Shown here piece after piece: positions 1 to 21,257 of a DNA stretch of 64,000 bases. Below the pieces are notes generated by a model. It ran no database searches. It saw only the letters and a list, made by a program, of their open reading frames with translations, and was not told the origin of the DNA. Location: assembly GCA_963971305.1 (NCBI GenBank), contig OZ020308.1, forward strand, positions 34,873,275-34,937,274, written 5' to 3'. Source of the stretch: Arcuatula senhousia (lineage: Eukaryota > Mollusca > Bivalvia > Mytilida > Mytilidae). How positions within the stretch are numbered: the first letter of the stretch is position 1; every line of letters begins with the position of its first letter. Made by a program: the position numbers and the translations under genes.

Positions 1-44
1 AAAAAACTGGAACTTGACCCAAAAACACCTGAAGAGATAATAGG

Positions 45-112
45 CTATATTGTTAGTGATCAATAGTGCAGTATTTACACCAGTGCCTTAGACCACTCGG
101 CCACCAAAACCC
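45..112 (-). repeat. tRNA-derived SINE head
   Basis: On the minus strand this contains a Pol III A-box-like TGGCCGAGTGGTCTAAGGC followed by ACTATTGATCACTA. It is closely similar to the head of the SINE at 42493-42662. The element runs towards the left edge and its tail is not recognisable. Confidence 0.6.
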
Positions 113-193
113 CCTTGTCTTGATTAAAACTTCTCCCATTAAGAAAGTAATCAGTGTTTACCTTTTTTTAAACATTTGATTAAAAGACACTAA

Positions 194-290
194 CTTTGCA
201 CTGAATGGTTGGATCTAGTTTGGTTGAAGAGACCTTTGTAGTAACTTCATGAAGACCTCAAATCAAAATTAACACAGCATTACATGGCCT
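194..290 (-). pseudogene. Decayed duplicate of the HEATR6 exon at 734-848
   Basis: Read on the minus strand, this stretch repeats the 3' half of the neighbouring HEATR6 exon (EVFMKLL, then the codons before the donor). A 1-nt deletion relative to the functional exon shifts frame and leads to TAG, and the donor is changed from AAG/GTAAG to AAAGTTAG. It is 3' of the real exon in transcript order. Confidence 0.65.
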
Positions 291-733
291 TACATGTACA
301 ATTAAGATACAGAAAAACTCTTTTTTAAGGGTGGTCAGTCTTCATGTTTCAGAATTTCAGTCTGATTTCGGAACTCCTCTAGACTTACCTTTAAATATTG
401 AAGAAATTCTTTGCACACTTACCCCTACATTTTATGATATTTTCTGATTATATTATCCTTAAAAACCAAGTGTGTAAAATTTCTTGAAATTCTTGATACA
501 ACTTCATGGTTTTCAGGCCAAAAACGTCACATTATTAAAGTTACATGTAATAAATAGAGTCACCAAATTCTTTACGTTACATATCTTGAAAACGAGCACA
601 CAGACCTATCATTTTCTTTTTTCTGTATGGTTAAGTAAACAATAATCTATCATTTCCACCACGAATCATAAATTCTTTGATATAGAAAAGTTCAGGAGTG
701 ACAATACTAAACACTGAAGTTACAGAATCTTAC

Positions 734-848
734 CTTGCACTGAATGGTAGGATCCAGTTTGGTAGAAGGAACCTTGTGCAATAACTTCATGAAGACTTCA
801 AAACACAGCACAGCATACCTATCTTCCATGTAAGGCTGGTTCGGAACC
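734..848 (-). CDS. HEATR6: HEATR6 exon, last one in the window
   Basis: Acceptor TTTTTAAG, donor GTAAGA, begins in phase 2 and ends in phase 0. Encodes VPNQPYMEDRYAVLCFEVF through LDPTIQCK, aligning with the human VPGQPYLEEPYQNVCFQAF segment. A decayed copy of this exon lies downstream at 194-290. Confidence 0.86.
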
Positions 849-3800
849 CTTAAAAATAAATTTGCATGATAGCAAAATATTTAGTAATTTCAATACTACA
901 AAACTTTAAATCACTGAGTATACATTTATATGACAATTTGTAGTTAATTACACTTAATGGAATGTGGATTAAGTGTACGCGACACAGCCCACAATCAAGC
1001 GGCAATTCAGAAAAACCACAAAGTATTTCTGGTTATAAAGGGCTGTTATACTCAATTTCAAAATAGTGGTAGCTTTTTCAATTGAATTTAAAGGACACCA
1101 ACAGGTTTGAAAGGCATGAAGCACCTGTTGTTACTATTAAATCATGTAGCTTATCAATTCAGGTAGAAATTTAAATGGCCATTTCTTTAAAAAACAAACA
1201 AGGCAGGAAGATTGTTACTTTTTTTTTTGGTCCTTAAAATAAACAAGTAATACTGTGAGCGAGCTCACAAAAGGATACCCCCCGCTTCATATTGGACTCT
1301 GTACTGTAAAAGAGTGAGTGAGTGAGTTGGTGTTTTACGCCCGTGCAACACTATATAGGTTATTTACAGGCGATGAACATGAAAAGGATGATACAATGAA
1401 CATGAAATGATGATGATTTATGAAATATGGGATGGGGTGTGAAACACAGGGACGGTAAATTTTGAAGAACCACAGGAAAAGGGGAGAAGTGGGTAGGGGC
1501 GGAAAATTTAGCCTATGTGGTGCACTACTTGGCGGTCCACAAAGGGGTCTTTTACGTGCATGAAGCGTGGCATTCTCCACACACGTTGGCCCACTATGGT
1601 CGGCGGTCAGGGTTTCCGTATTATAGACCTGACAACCCCCGCGGACGAGGGCTACCCTATTCAGCCACCTAGGGTACACACTTGGTCGCTCTGTGGGCTG
1701 AGCACTGACCCGACGTCAGAATCCCAAGACCCTTAGTCGCCTCTTACGACAAGCTAGGCTCTGCTGCGGGCCTATTCGCCACCCGGGCCCCGCACGGGAG
1801 GTACTGTAAAAGAAAAATCTCAAGTCCAGTTATCTCCCCTCGATGATAACAGAAAGCAATACAAATTCCTCATGCACATATACACATGATGTACTATCTT
1901 CATGTAAAGTTGCGCTTACATGGTTTCCCCTTTGAATAATGTATTTAAAAAGTCTAAGTCCAATTATCTCCCCTGAATGATGTCTGATTGCGATGAAAAT
2001 TCTTCATGCACATCTACATATGACGTACTTCCTTCATGTAAAGTTTCATCAAAATACTTTTAGCAATTTAGGAGGAGTTGCGCTTGTTTGCGGGGGGTAT
2101 AATGAGGCAACTCTTTATATTGAGGCAGGTGATTTTTCTTTTTATCTTATGAAAAGCAAAATGAGGCTGCCTCAGAACAGATGAATCAGAGGACTGAGAA
2201 GCTATATATTTTTTTTTTTGGCCTATTGACAAGCATGTAAGCCAGCCATTATTCTTAATTACAAATCCAGTCTTTAGTAAATGCTGAATTGATAATTGGT
2301 TGATAGTGAGGAATTGTGATGTGGACCACTTTGCCATTCGAGCCCTAAAAAGGAGTCTCTAAACTATTGATAAGGTAGTACTCCACAATTAGAATTTTTT
2401 CACAGTATTGTTTTCGTAGGTGGCCCCTGTGAACTTTTTTGTTAAATGATAATAAGTTCATAGTGAGGAATTGTGATTTGGACCACTTTGCCATTCGAGC
2501 CCTAAAAAGGAGTCTCTAAACTATTGATAAGGTAGTACTCCACAATTAGGATTTTTTCACAGTATTGTTTTCGTAGGTGGCCCCTGTGAACTTTTTTGTT
2601 AAATGAAAATATTGATTCGTTTAGGTCTTAAAATAAGAACAATAAAAAATCTGGAACCGTTATATAAAATTACGATCCACGGTTATTGTTTTAAAGAATA
2701 ATTTTGAAAAAATAAATCCCAATGCTCATAAAGCGTCGCTTCCGGCTGGGCATGGTGACCAGCGGATTGGCTTAAATTTAAATGTGCTTTTTTTAGAATT
2801 TTAATTTTGAACAATTTTAGCGGAAAAAAGAGCCAAAGTCGGATAGGTTTATTTGGTCTTAAAAGAAAGGACTGTTTTCGGGCTTTCATTTCATACATGT
2901 TACGTTTCACCTGAACCGAAAGCCTGATTTCTAGCAACGTTCAAAAAAAGAACAAAGCCCCAATTTTTGCATATTTTTGTCCCCAAATTTTTTACATATG
3001 TTAATGGTTGCTAGGGGCAAGGAGTACAACAAAGAAACCAAATACAGCACTGAACACAACTAAACATGCCCGGAGTTTGGAACACTACCTAGTTTGAAGT
3101 GCAAATAGCCGATTAAGCGATTACAAGAGCCCGGAACAAAATAGTCAACGCCAAGCACGTGCAAAAATGAGCCAAATAAATTAATTATGGAGTACTACCT
3201 AAGACAATGGGGGTGTCACAGCCCCCGCCCCGGAATACTGAATACCGTTTGAAAAAGGACAGAATACCGTTAAAAAGACTTGAATACTGAATACTCTAAA
3301 GATCACGGCCTATATGTACCAAAAGCCTAAAAATTGATTGTAGTTTCATCTTCTTGCTACAAGTTAATCAAATCCATGTTCATAGTTTAAACACTTACTT
3401 TAGGGTCAGGTTCTCCAGGGTCTGTACAGCCTGTCTTAGGGTGCCCTCTTCAACTGCCCCTCCCTCAATCAGGGGTAACAAGATACCTCTTCTGCTCAAT
3501 AGGATGTCATGGTACTATAAAAACAAAATAGTAAGAACTTTGATAAAGCAAAGCTGTAAAACAGTTCAAAATTGAAATAATGCTTATGATAATATGTGTT
3601 CTTGTGAATAAACAATGTTAACTAAGTTGTCTATATTAGAAACTACTTTCGCCCTTATATAACATACCTGTTCATAATGTTGGTAGGGTGTAAAACACAC
3701 CAACCCACTTACTCACTGGAAAATACTTTATGTGTTCAAAAGTACTGTAGAAGCAGAAATATTCATGGGGGATTTAAGTTTGTTTATTTCGTGGGTAAGA

Positions 3801-6800
3801 AAAATCCACGAAATTAAATCCCCACAAATTTAAAATATTAAGTTGATGAGTGTATTTCAAAATTTAAAATCCACAAAAATTTGCCCCTGTAATTCAGTTT
3901 TGAGTTACAAACCACGAAATGTTCTCCCAACAGAAATAAATGATTGTACAGTAACTGATTACTGCATGAATCTAGTAAACTGTGCCACTTTAAATTACTG
4001 TAAACCAACTATAATTTTTGCTGTTACATTATTTCATGTTTTATTGTCAGAGGGGTTTTTGTGATTCTTCATTACAGCAATTATACATTACATTGAAAAA
4101 TAAATTATTTGCAACCGTTTATTTTCCTGATTTATTGATCCTCGTGAAATTCGGGAAAATATATCGCTCCTGAAAATTAGTTGGTTTACAGTAATATGTT
4201 TTGTGTACTGCGAAAGAACATGTATTCATTTTCATGGTTTTATTGCTTGTATTTGTAAATAAATGATCTTTATTCAAATATGTTTTTCATCCTATAATGA
4301 TCATGATAATAAACCTTTGCTAGATGGCCAACATTCTCATAAACAACTGCTCCCAGTGCCTGAAGAACCATAGACAATGCCCATGGTTGACATCTTTGTG
4401 CTCCACCAATCAAATACTCTGTTACAACCAATAATGTATGCTCTGTCAGGTTCAGCTGTTAAATATAATAAGGAGGGTATAAACATGATAAATGACTATC
4501 CATATAAGTATTTACTTAAAACAAAAAATAATGAGTTTTTCAAAAAATTTGAGCAGGTAGAATAATATCTTAACAATATTTTGATAAGGCACATGTATAT
4601 TAATTGCAAATTGATACTTGAGCTAAGGAATTTCCACTGTTGCTTTATCCTGATTGATATATCATTAATACTTCTTTATCAAAGAAGATTTTACATATGT
4701 GTATAAGAAACTGCTAGTTCATGGGTAAAAAGGCTTTAAGAGTATTATGTGGCTCCCGCAGGGTTAAAAACGACCTGCGACCTGGGGGCTTTTTAAGGGC
4801 GACTTCCGACCTACACTTCATAAAATCGACCTATGCCAAAAAATGACCTGTGACCTCCGCCAAAATATGCCTTTTAAAAGCGACCTTGTGACCTCAGGCC
4901 CCTTTTAAAAGCGACCTTGCGACCTGAGGGGGGTACCCTGTGGGAGCCCCTATTATGTTCACAAGATAAGGAATTATTATATTGACTTACAGATGGACAA
5001 TTGGATAGACCAGTCATAAACAACTACCCCTGTATATCCATTGCAATGTCAATGTGTGAGAATTAATCTAAAATAATAATTCCCATCTATATGTACATGT
5101 ACCTGCTGTCTGGCAGTGAAGTTGAAGATTGTTTGACAAACTTTGACCAGTAATCTTTCATCATGTAATGGTACTATCTTACACAATTTGTGTTGAATCA
5201 ATCTATTTGCTTCCTGAAAACGACAAAAGTTGTTAAATACATTCTTAAGGTAGCACCATACAAAGGTTGTTTTAGTCCGACCATCACACTTTAAACTTGC
5301 ATAACTTTCTTATTATTTTACCAATTTTAATAAATGAGACATCATTTGAAAGAGGAAATGTAACCCTTTATGATGATACCTACAAAAATGAACTATAATG
5401 TATAACAGATGGAATTTCTGTTCAAAATTAAAAACTTCAACACAACTGACTCAAATGAAATTAGCTCTCCTAGCATTACAAATATCTCTTTAACATTGAT
5501 TTAATCTGAATCAACACAGCATGACCTTCAAAACCGTGTCTCAGAATTTTCCTATCACATTCCATTCTCCAATAAAGCAATATTTTGTGTACAAGGCTTT
5601 ATTGCATAAGGGGTCACTCTATTCAATGTGCCATAAAATATTTTCTGAAGCTTTAATCTAAAATCTGAGACACGGTTTTGTTGATAATAGACCTTGGAAT
5701 AACATATCCAAAAACTAGCCACATTGGGGTACTCATGTGGGAGCTAAATTCAATCAAACTTTACTTTTCTCTTGAAAAATGAAAGTGGAAAAACCCCAAA
5801 AATATCAATTTCCTACTTTGAGCCCCATTTACTAGATCAAATGGCATGATTCTACCATGGGAGCACTGTAGGATTCTTAGATCATCATAAATCAACATTT
5901 ATTTGACCTATAAACCTTAGTTTCATCCACACAAACATTAAATATAGCCCAAAATGCACAACCCCCTACACTTAATTCAGAATTTGCGGGAAATATTACA
6001 TCAAATTGACCTTATCTCAGGTCAGCTGTTAACTGTAAAGGGCAAGACTCCTCCTTCACTGACCAGATGTTTCCACTATTGATTGTCCATCTTATTCATT
6101 TAACTTATTTCACTTCAAATGACTGGTCAACAGTCATAAAACTTTCAAGCTGTTATAGATAAGACCAACCTCCATGGTTTATTGACAGCTTAAATTACAT
6201 GTGCATTTGTTTTGATTTTTTAATCATCACCATAGCTCATTAATTATTAGGTGTACTGAAAATATTTTTGCACCATTAGATAAAGGACATTTTATAGTAT
6301 TGAAAAAATTATAAATTAAAATTTTGATAAAATTTTAGCACTTTTTTATGGTGCTACCTTAAGACTTCACCTTTTTTTTCATGTGTACATTTTATTGTTT
6401 GACTGCTTATTATTTTTTGTTGTAGTAAGTTGAATGTCTTTCATTACCGTTAAACAGTTCCCATACATTTCAAATTAATATAAACATGATGCTGCTAGAT
6501 AAATTGCTCTCCAAATTATCAGAATCAAGAAAAAAAAACAACCTGAAATATTATTTGTTCAGCAGTATGTGTTGCCAAAATTTATTTTTTAACTTTTCCA
6601 ATATTGATAATCATGAAAATCACAGACATAGTTTGCTTAACCTTATACATTTGTAATTATTCTGTTGGCTATAAATAATAAATAAGATTTTCGCAAGGTA
6701 CTAATTTTCAATATTTTTGAGAGGTTTGACAGCTTAATGTTAATTTTATTCTCCATTATACGTCACAGTTATTTCTAGTTGAAAGTTTTCTGAAGACATG

Positions 6801-9800
6801 AAAATCAAGACAGCTAAAAATTAAATTTTGGATACATACATGTTATCACTAAATTTGCAACTCCCTAAAATTATCTGCTATATGGTAGCCCCTTCATGAA
6901 CTAAAATCTTATCTTCGTCCTATTTTTAAGGAATCTTATGATTTTTAATCCTGATCTTGTTTGCATGATTTGAGAATATATGCATTCCAGAGATGGTGTA
7001 ATCATAATTGTAATCATTAATCAGCTGCAATTGATTACAATTTTTCAAGTAATCAGAGTAATCAGTTATCAGTCAAAAATCTGATTACATATAATTTAAT
7101 TTAATCAAGTACTTCTAAAAATGCCTTGTAATCCTGATTACATTCTGATTACAACACTGTACAATGCATATTGAATGACTTGAACAAGTTTGATACTGCA
7201 TGTCTTTAACATTTAAGGTTAAAAGTGTCTTCTTTAAAGTTTTACAATATTGTGAGCTGTAAATGTAAAATTTATTTTTTACTATATATATGCACAGTTA
7301 TTTTCAAAATTACTAGTAAAAGCTTGTCCACAGAATCCATATTACATTATATCAATATTTTAACATTTATGTTTTAACCTGGGTGTTTCATGGTGTGAAG
7401 ATTATAATTGAAAAATTATTAAAGGATTGTAAACAAGGAGTCAATTACATGTTTTATTTTTTTAAAAGAAAATTTCAAAAGATTTCTTTTCCAATTAAGT
7501 TTTGTTGTTTTAAGTCAAATATTTAATCCTTTGTTTATTGTCACCTGTCACATTGACAGAAAGAAGCCAGTTAATGGGTGTTTTTATAACTGTTTATTAT
7601 ATTAAATCTTTTGAAATTTTAGTGTTCCTTAGGGCAAACCAGTGCAGCCATGTATAATAAAGTTAGTATTGAAATTGGAAAAAAAAAAGATTTTAAGATA
7701 CATGTAACTAAATAAATTGTGAATAGGCAATCATTAGGAAATAATGAAATGAAAAATATAAAAGGTGTAAAACAATCACAACAATATAAACTAGATAAGA
7801 TACACCTTACTTATTTATTTTTTTCCAAAAGTTTCAAATAAAATTCCAATGAAGATGTGGGAGCCCGGAGCCCTATAGTTTTGTGTTTGTCTGACTTTCT
7901 GTTCACAATTTCCTGTGAACTCCAAAAATATTTGAGAAGAGATCTGAAGTTGGATCTGATGATTAGGTACCATTTGAAGATTTGCATATATTCAATTTAT
8001 ATTGAAATAATCAAATTCATCAAATATGTTTGGAAAAAACATATATTTTTCAATGGAGCCCTTCCCAACTTTTCAGATTTCTAGTATAAATGCACATGTT
8101 GTAAGCAAGGTCATTTTTTTCTAAACTTTAATGCATTGTAATCAGATGTAATCATGATTACAATGTGAAGTAATCATTAATTTAATCAATTACTTTCAAA
8201 ATTGCATTAATCATTAATTTAATTCATTCATATATTTATCAAAGTAATTGTAATTTAATCAATTACTTTGAAAGTAATTGGACCCATCTCTGATGCATTC
8301 ATATTTAGCTGAGTAAAGTCAATGGAAGGGCTGATTACTAAACATTTGTTTTTCCTTTCTGTTAACATGCAATCATAGTTTAAAAAAAACATGTCACCTC
8401 ATTACATGTGATTTCAATATAGCAGGATTGCTCTTAAATATATATTTATCTGTTCTGAATTGGAAAACAAGCTTTATGCTTACATGTATGTGAATCTTCT
8501 TCAGTTTGCAAGAGTGTCCTATGTACATTTAGCAGCCCCAAACGAGCCTACTATTATTGAACTCTATAAAGGGGTCTTAACATGTTCATGCTTCTTTGGA
8601 ATGTGACTAAATTTAACAATTTTCATTTATCAATCTTATTTACATAGGCATTTATAACATTGTTTGATCTACATGTACGTACACATGTTTAAATTATCTT
8701 TCATAACTTCATATTATGTCATTTATCTTTTCTTATATATGAGCTCACTAATTACAGAGGCTGCCATATTGCAAGAGACCCAAAAAATGATCAAAGCATT
8801 TTCATTCTTGGCTGTTCAAATTTTCGGAAGTTTTGAAAAAGTCTGCAGACAAATGACAGGAAATACTATCACATGGTCCCTAATAATTTCGTCCCCATAA
8901 CCCAAATTAACTTTCCTATGGAAAGGATTTTAATTTGCTATCTTTGCAAGCTTTAAGGCAATGCCATTCTTATATTATCTATATACTGATCATACATGTA
9001 CATGTATGTGTTTACATTTGTAATACGCCGTTTTCACGATAACGCGGAATGGCTGGTGAACCCGGTAAAGTTCTTTTATTATATTTTTTTGGGGGCATGA
9101 AGACTTCCGATGCAACTAAGAGCATTAGATCAAAATAAATACTGCTGTGTTGCTTATTTACGATGGAATCTTCATGATTTCTGGAAATGTTCTTCACATG
9201 TAAGAATATTTTTTCATTCAATTGAAGTATTTACCGTTTAAAAATAAAGATATCACTGTTTTCATAAACCCACAAACGCTTTAACATAGTCTATGAGGCA
9301 GCGAACCAGTTTGACTCAAAAACTGGTAAAGTCAAATGATAATTTCTGTCTAATTGAGGGATTTTTCCGGAAAAGCAATGAATTCGAAAATGACGTATTG
9401 TCCCTTGTTGACCCTTTCTTGGTTAAATGAGCATTATTCATGTGCATGATATTGCTCATCCCATACATTGGACAACCAAATTTTGACCCTTCTGAAATAC
9501 AAGACCATCTTCGCAAATGGTGACAATTAAGAGAGAGTCGGAAAACTGGTTCATTAATTTTCCAACTTTGTCAAGGATCAAACCACGAATATTGGTGGTG
9601 TTAGAAGTTCTACACATTAACCACTACACCACTGGCTGTCTTCATGTAAGGATGATTACACAATGATTATTATTAACACACCCTGTTGAAAAATACATGC
9701 ATTTTGTTTTATTTACATATTTTTACCTCTTCTATCACAATTTTTGATGAATAATCAATTGAATTTATTTCATCAAGCAACAGACTCAGGTTTGTTCTTG

Positions 9801-9951
9801 ATAGTTCGTCTCCCTGACTTATGAAGTTCATAAATCTCTTGTAACATTGTTCAAAACGATCTCTTTCAGTTGCTGAAAAGACATTTTCATCACCCATCTC
9901 TGAAGGATGTTGTTGATGGTAACAAATATCAATGGAATTTACCTGTGTCAT
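734..9951 (-). CDS. HEATR6: HEATR6 (HEAT repeat-containing protein 6), 5' part, partial
   Basis: Five minus-strand exons (9951-9727, 5213-5103, 4455-4315, 3514-3399, 848-734) join in phase to give 236 codons without a stop; the gene continues past the left edge. The conceptual protein aligns along its length with my recollection of the N-terminus of vertebrate HEATR6: the VPLHDERLLVKV block matches VPLNQNHLVSKV, and VPNQPYMEDRY matches VPGQPYLEEPY, in the same order and spacing. The product should be an alpha-helical HEAT/ARM scaffold; molecular function is poorly established in any animal. All introns have GT-AG ends. The start is uncertain: ATG at 9951 is in frame, a second ATG (M-G-D-E-N-V) lies 18 codons on, and an acceptor-like CAG just after the first ATG could mean an unseen upstream exon. 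The 5' end faces COQ5 across 225 bp. Orthology is confident; the exact start is not. Confidence 0.87.
957..1030 (+). repeat. Dispersed repeat with GTGTACGCGACACAG motif, copy 1
   Basis: The text AAGTGTACGCGACACAGCCC followed by AAAACCACAAA recurs at 15350-15415 in the same orientation (GTGTACCCGACACAGCTC) and in inverse orientation at 34303-34375. Element boundaries and class are not resolved. Confidence 0.5.
1255..2103 (+). repeat. Hairpin-ended dispersed repeat, GGATACCCC family, interrupted
   Basis: Starts with a perfect hairpin GTGAGC-GA-GCTCAC (1255-1268) followed by GGATACCCCCC, and ends with GGGGGGTATAAT at about 2103, so the inner end motifs are inverted. The 1314-1800 retroposon has inserted into it. 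Related copies occur at 54110-54360 and, inverted, at 22186-22530. Confidence 0.6.
1314..1800 (-). mobile_element. Retroposon with 13-bp target-site duplication
   Basis: GTACTGTAAAAGA occurs exactly at 1301-1313 and 1801-1813, a perfect 13-bp target-site duplication. The inserted about 487 bp reads on the minus strand from CCCGTGCGGGGCCCGGG, through the TTGTCGTAAGAGGCGACTAA core common in molluscan repeats, to GGGCGTAAAACACCAAC and an (ACTC)n tail. This is a TPRT signature (SINE or LINE-related). A divergent plus-strand relative lies at 25087-25312. Confidence 0.8.
2303..2616 (+). repeat. Tandem duplication, two copies of about 157 bp
   Basis: The stretch from GTGAGGAATTGTGAT through GTTAAATG occurs twice with period 157 (starting at 2303 and 2460), nearly identical. 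It includes the left terminal inverted repeat of the element at 2530-3200. Confidence 0.85.
2530..3200. mobile_element. Terminal-inverted-repeat element (AGGTAGTACTCC ends)
   Basis: AGGTAGTACTCCACAATTA at 2530-2548 (also in the tandem copy at 2373) is matched inversely by TAATTATGGAGTACTACCT at 3182-3200, one mismatch in 19 bp. No transposase is visible. A possible relative ends near 20510. Confidence 0.6.
3399..3514 (-). CDS. HEATR6: HEATR6 exon (38 codons + 2 nt)
   Basis: Acceptor TTTATAG, donor GTAAGT, ends in phase 2. Encodes YHDILLSRRG through LENLTL; the two trailing bases AA join a G from the next exon to make Lys. Confidence 0.86.
3998..4191. mobile_element. MITE with TA target site (CTGTAAACCAACT ends)
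   Basis: TA then CTGTAAACCAACT at the left and AGTTGGTTTACAG then TA at the right give perfect 13-bp inverted repeats around 194 bp. This is Tc1/mariner-type MITE architecture. Related copies lie at 50241-50412 and 16972-17130. Confidence 0.8.
4315..4455 (-). CDS. HEATR6: HEATR6 exon (47 codons)
   Basis: Acceptor TTTAACAG, donor GTTTAT, phase 0 at both ends. Encodes LNLTEHTLLVVTEYL through ENVGHLAK; WALSMVLQALGAVVYEN matches the human THREILQALAALVYCN helix pair. Confidence 0.87.
4751..4950. mobile_element. hAT-type MITE, 200 bp, 8-bp TSD
   Basis: TATTATGT at 4743-4750 and 4951-4958 is a perfect 8-bp duplication. The ends GGCTCCCGCAGGGT and ACCCTGTGGGAGCC are inverted repeats with one mismatch. 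The interior consists of degenerate GCGACCT(T)GTGACCT repeats. An older copy lies at 56385-56595. Confidence 0.85.
5103..5213 (-). CDS. HEATR6: HEATR6 exon (37 codons)
   Basis: Acceptor TTTTCAG, donor GTACAT, phase 0 at both ends. Encodes EANRLIQHK through FNFTARQQ and carries the VPLHDERLLVKV match to HEATR6. The TTAA-flanked repeat element at 5249 begins only 36 bp upstream of this acceptor. Confidence 0.85.
5249..6358. mobile_element. TTAA-flanked inverted-repeat element, 1.1 kb
   Basis: Flanked by TTAA (5245-5248 and 6359-6362); ends GGTAGCACCATA and TATGGTGCTACC are perfect inverted repeats. No transposase ORF is present. The TTAA target fits the piggyBac group, although the terminal sequence does not start with the usual CCC. 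It lies in the large HEATR6 intron. Confidence 0.8.
6988..8292. mobile_element. Non-autonomous hAT element, 1.3 kb, 8-bp TSD
   Basis: ATGCATTC at 6980-6987 and 8293-8300 is a perfect 8-bp TSD. The ends CAGAGATGG and CCCATCTCTG have the CAGAG consensus of hAT transposons. The subterminal regions are dense in GTAATCA/TGATTAC words in both orientations, which could be transposase-binding repeats. I see no transposase coding. Confidence 0.85.
8301..9726. other. HEATR6 intron sequence without a recognised gene
   Basis: AT-rich intron. The only feature noted is a tRNA-like block near 9570-9640. The small open frames here have no recognisable domain, no splice context and no similarity I recognise. 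Confidence 0.6.
9570..9640 (-). repeat. tRNA-like sequence, probable SINE relic
   Basis: On the minus strand GGTGTAGTGGTTAATG resembles a tRNA A box and GGTTTGATCC resembles a B box, at tRNA-like spacing. No clean acceptor stem pairs, so it is not called as a functional tRNA. Confidence 0.4.
9727..9951 (-). CDS. HEATR6: HEATR6 first recognised coding exon
   Basis: 75 codons from ATG at 9951, ending in phase 0 at a GAG/GTAAAA donor. Contains the FSATERDRFEQCYKRF and LSLLLDEINSIDY segments corresponding to the human N-terminal helices. A pyrimidine-rich tract ending in CAG lies at about 9943-9965, so part of this exon could instead be preceded by an intron. Confidence 0.78.
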
Positions 9952-10176
9952 AAAGAAAAAACCCGAGATGTTCAGAAAGATTTTAGGGAGACTTTCTGAT
10001 TTTTATTTTAAATATATCTGTTATTTCAAATCATTTTATGAAATGATAAACGAGAAAAACGTCATACTTTTTCAGTAATTATTTTTTAGAATTTAAATCT
10101 TTAATACCTTATTCTTGCATAGATAAATGAAATTTCAAAAGAAAGAACCAACATAGAAATAGAACCTCATTTCAAA
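9952..10176. promoter_or_regulatory. Candidate bidirectional promoter, HEATR6/COQ5
   Basis: Only 225 bp separate the HEATR6 ATG (9951, minus) and the COQ5 ATG (10177, plus), so both transcription starts probably fall here unless HEATR6 has a further upstream exon. The region is AT-rich with no CpG island; a CGTCA half-site at about 10064 is the only short motif noted. Promoter function is inferred from gene arrangement. Confidence 0.55.
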
Positions 10177-20820
<10,644 letters not shown>

Positions 20821-20867
20821 CAAAAATGTATAATGTATTTATTGTTTTGTACAATGTATTGAGGGAA

Positions 20868-20873
20868 AATAAA
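20868..20873 (+). terminator. COQ5 polyadenylation signal AATAAA
   Basis: AATAAA lies 48 nt after the COQ5 stop and is followed by GT/T-rich sequence, the expected position for a short 3' UTR. Confidence 0.7.
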
Positions 20874-21257
20874 TGTTGTGTATAGTTTAATGCTATCTTA
20901 GTTTTATAAATGATCAATCTCTCATTTGTCAAAGAAGAATAGACAAAACAAGACAAAGACATAAAATGGTTTTGCTTTTGTACAGGCATTTCAAAAGAAA
21001 CAGTGGATTAAAACAAATGTTAGGTGCGAAGCCTCTCATTCCATTGTAATCTTAGGGTACGGTAGTAATGCAAAACTCACTTACATTTAAAGCTTACATC
21101 AAAAACAAATAGACAGCAACCACAAACTAAATAAAAAATGCTTCCTGTGAGGGATTATGTCCCTTTAAAGAGGCCAAGTAAAGATCATTTTATTTTTTTA
21201 TATTTCTTAGATTTTATACTTGCCAAAAACCAAGTTTTGTGGGTATATAGGTTTGTC

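Noticed and set aside
21138..21257. Start of the RT frame as a true N-terminus (MLPVRDYVPLKRPS)
   Set aside because: These about 40 residues do not resemble RT and the element is truncated; the frame is open by chance here.
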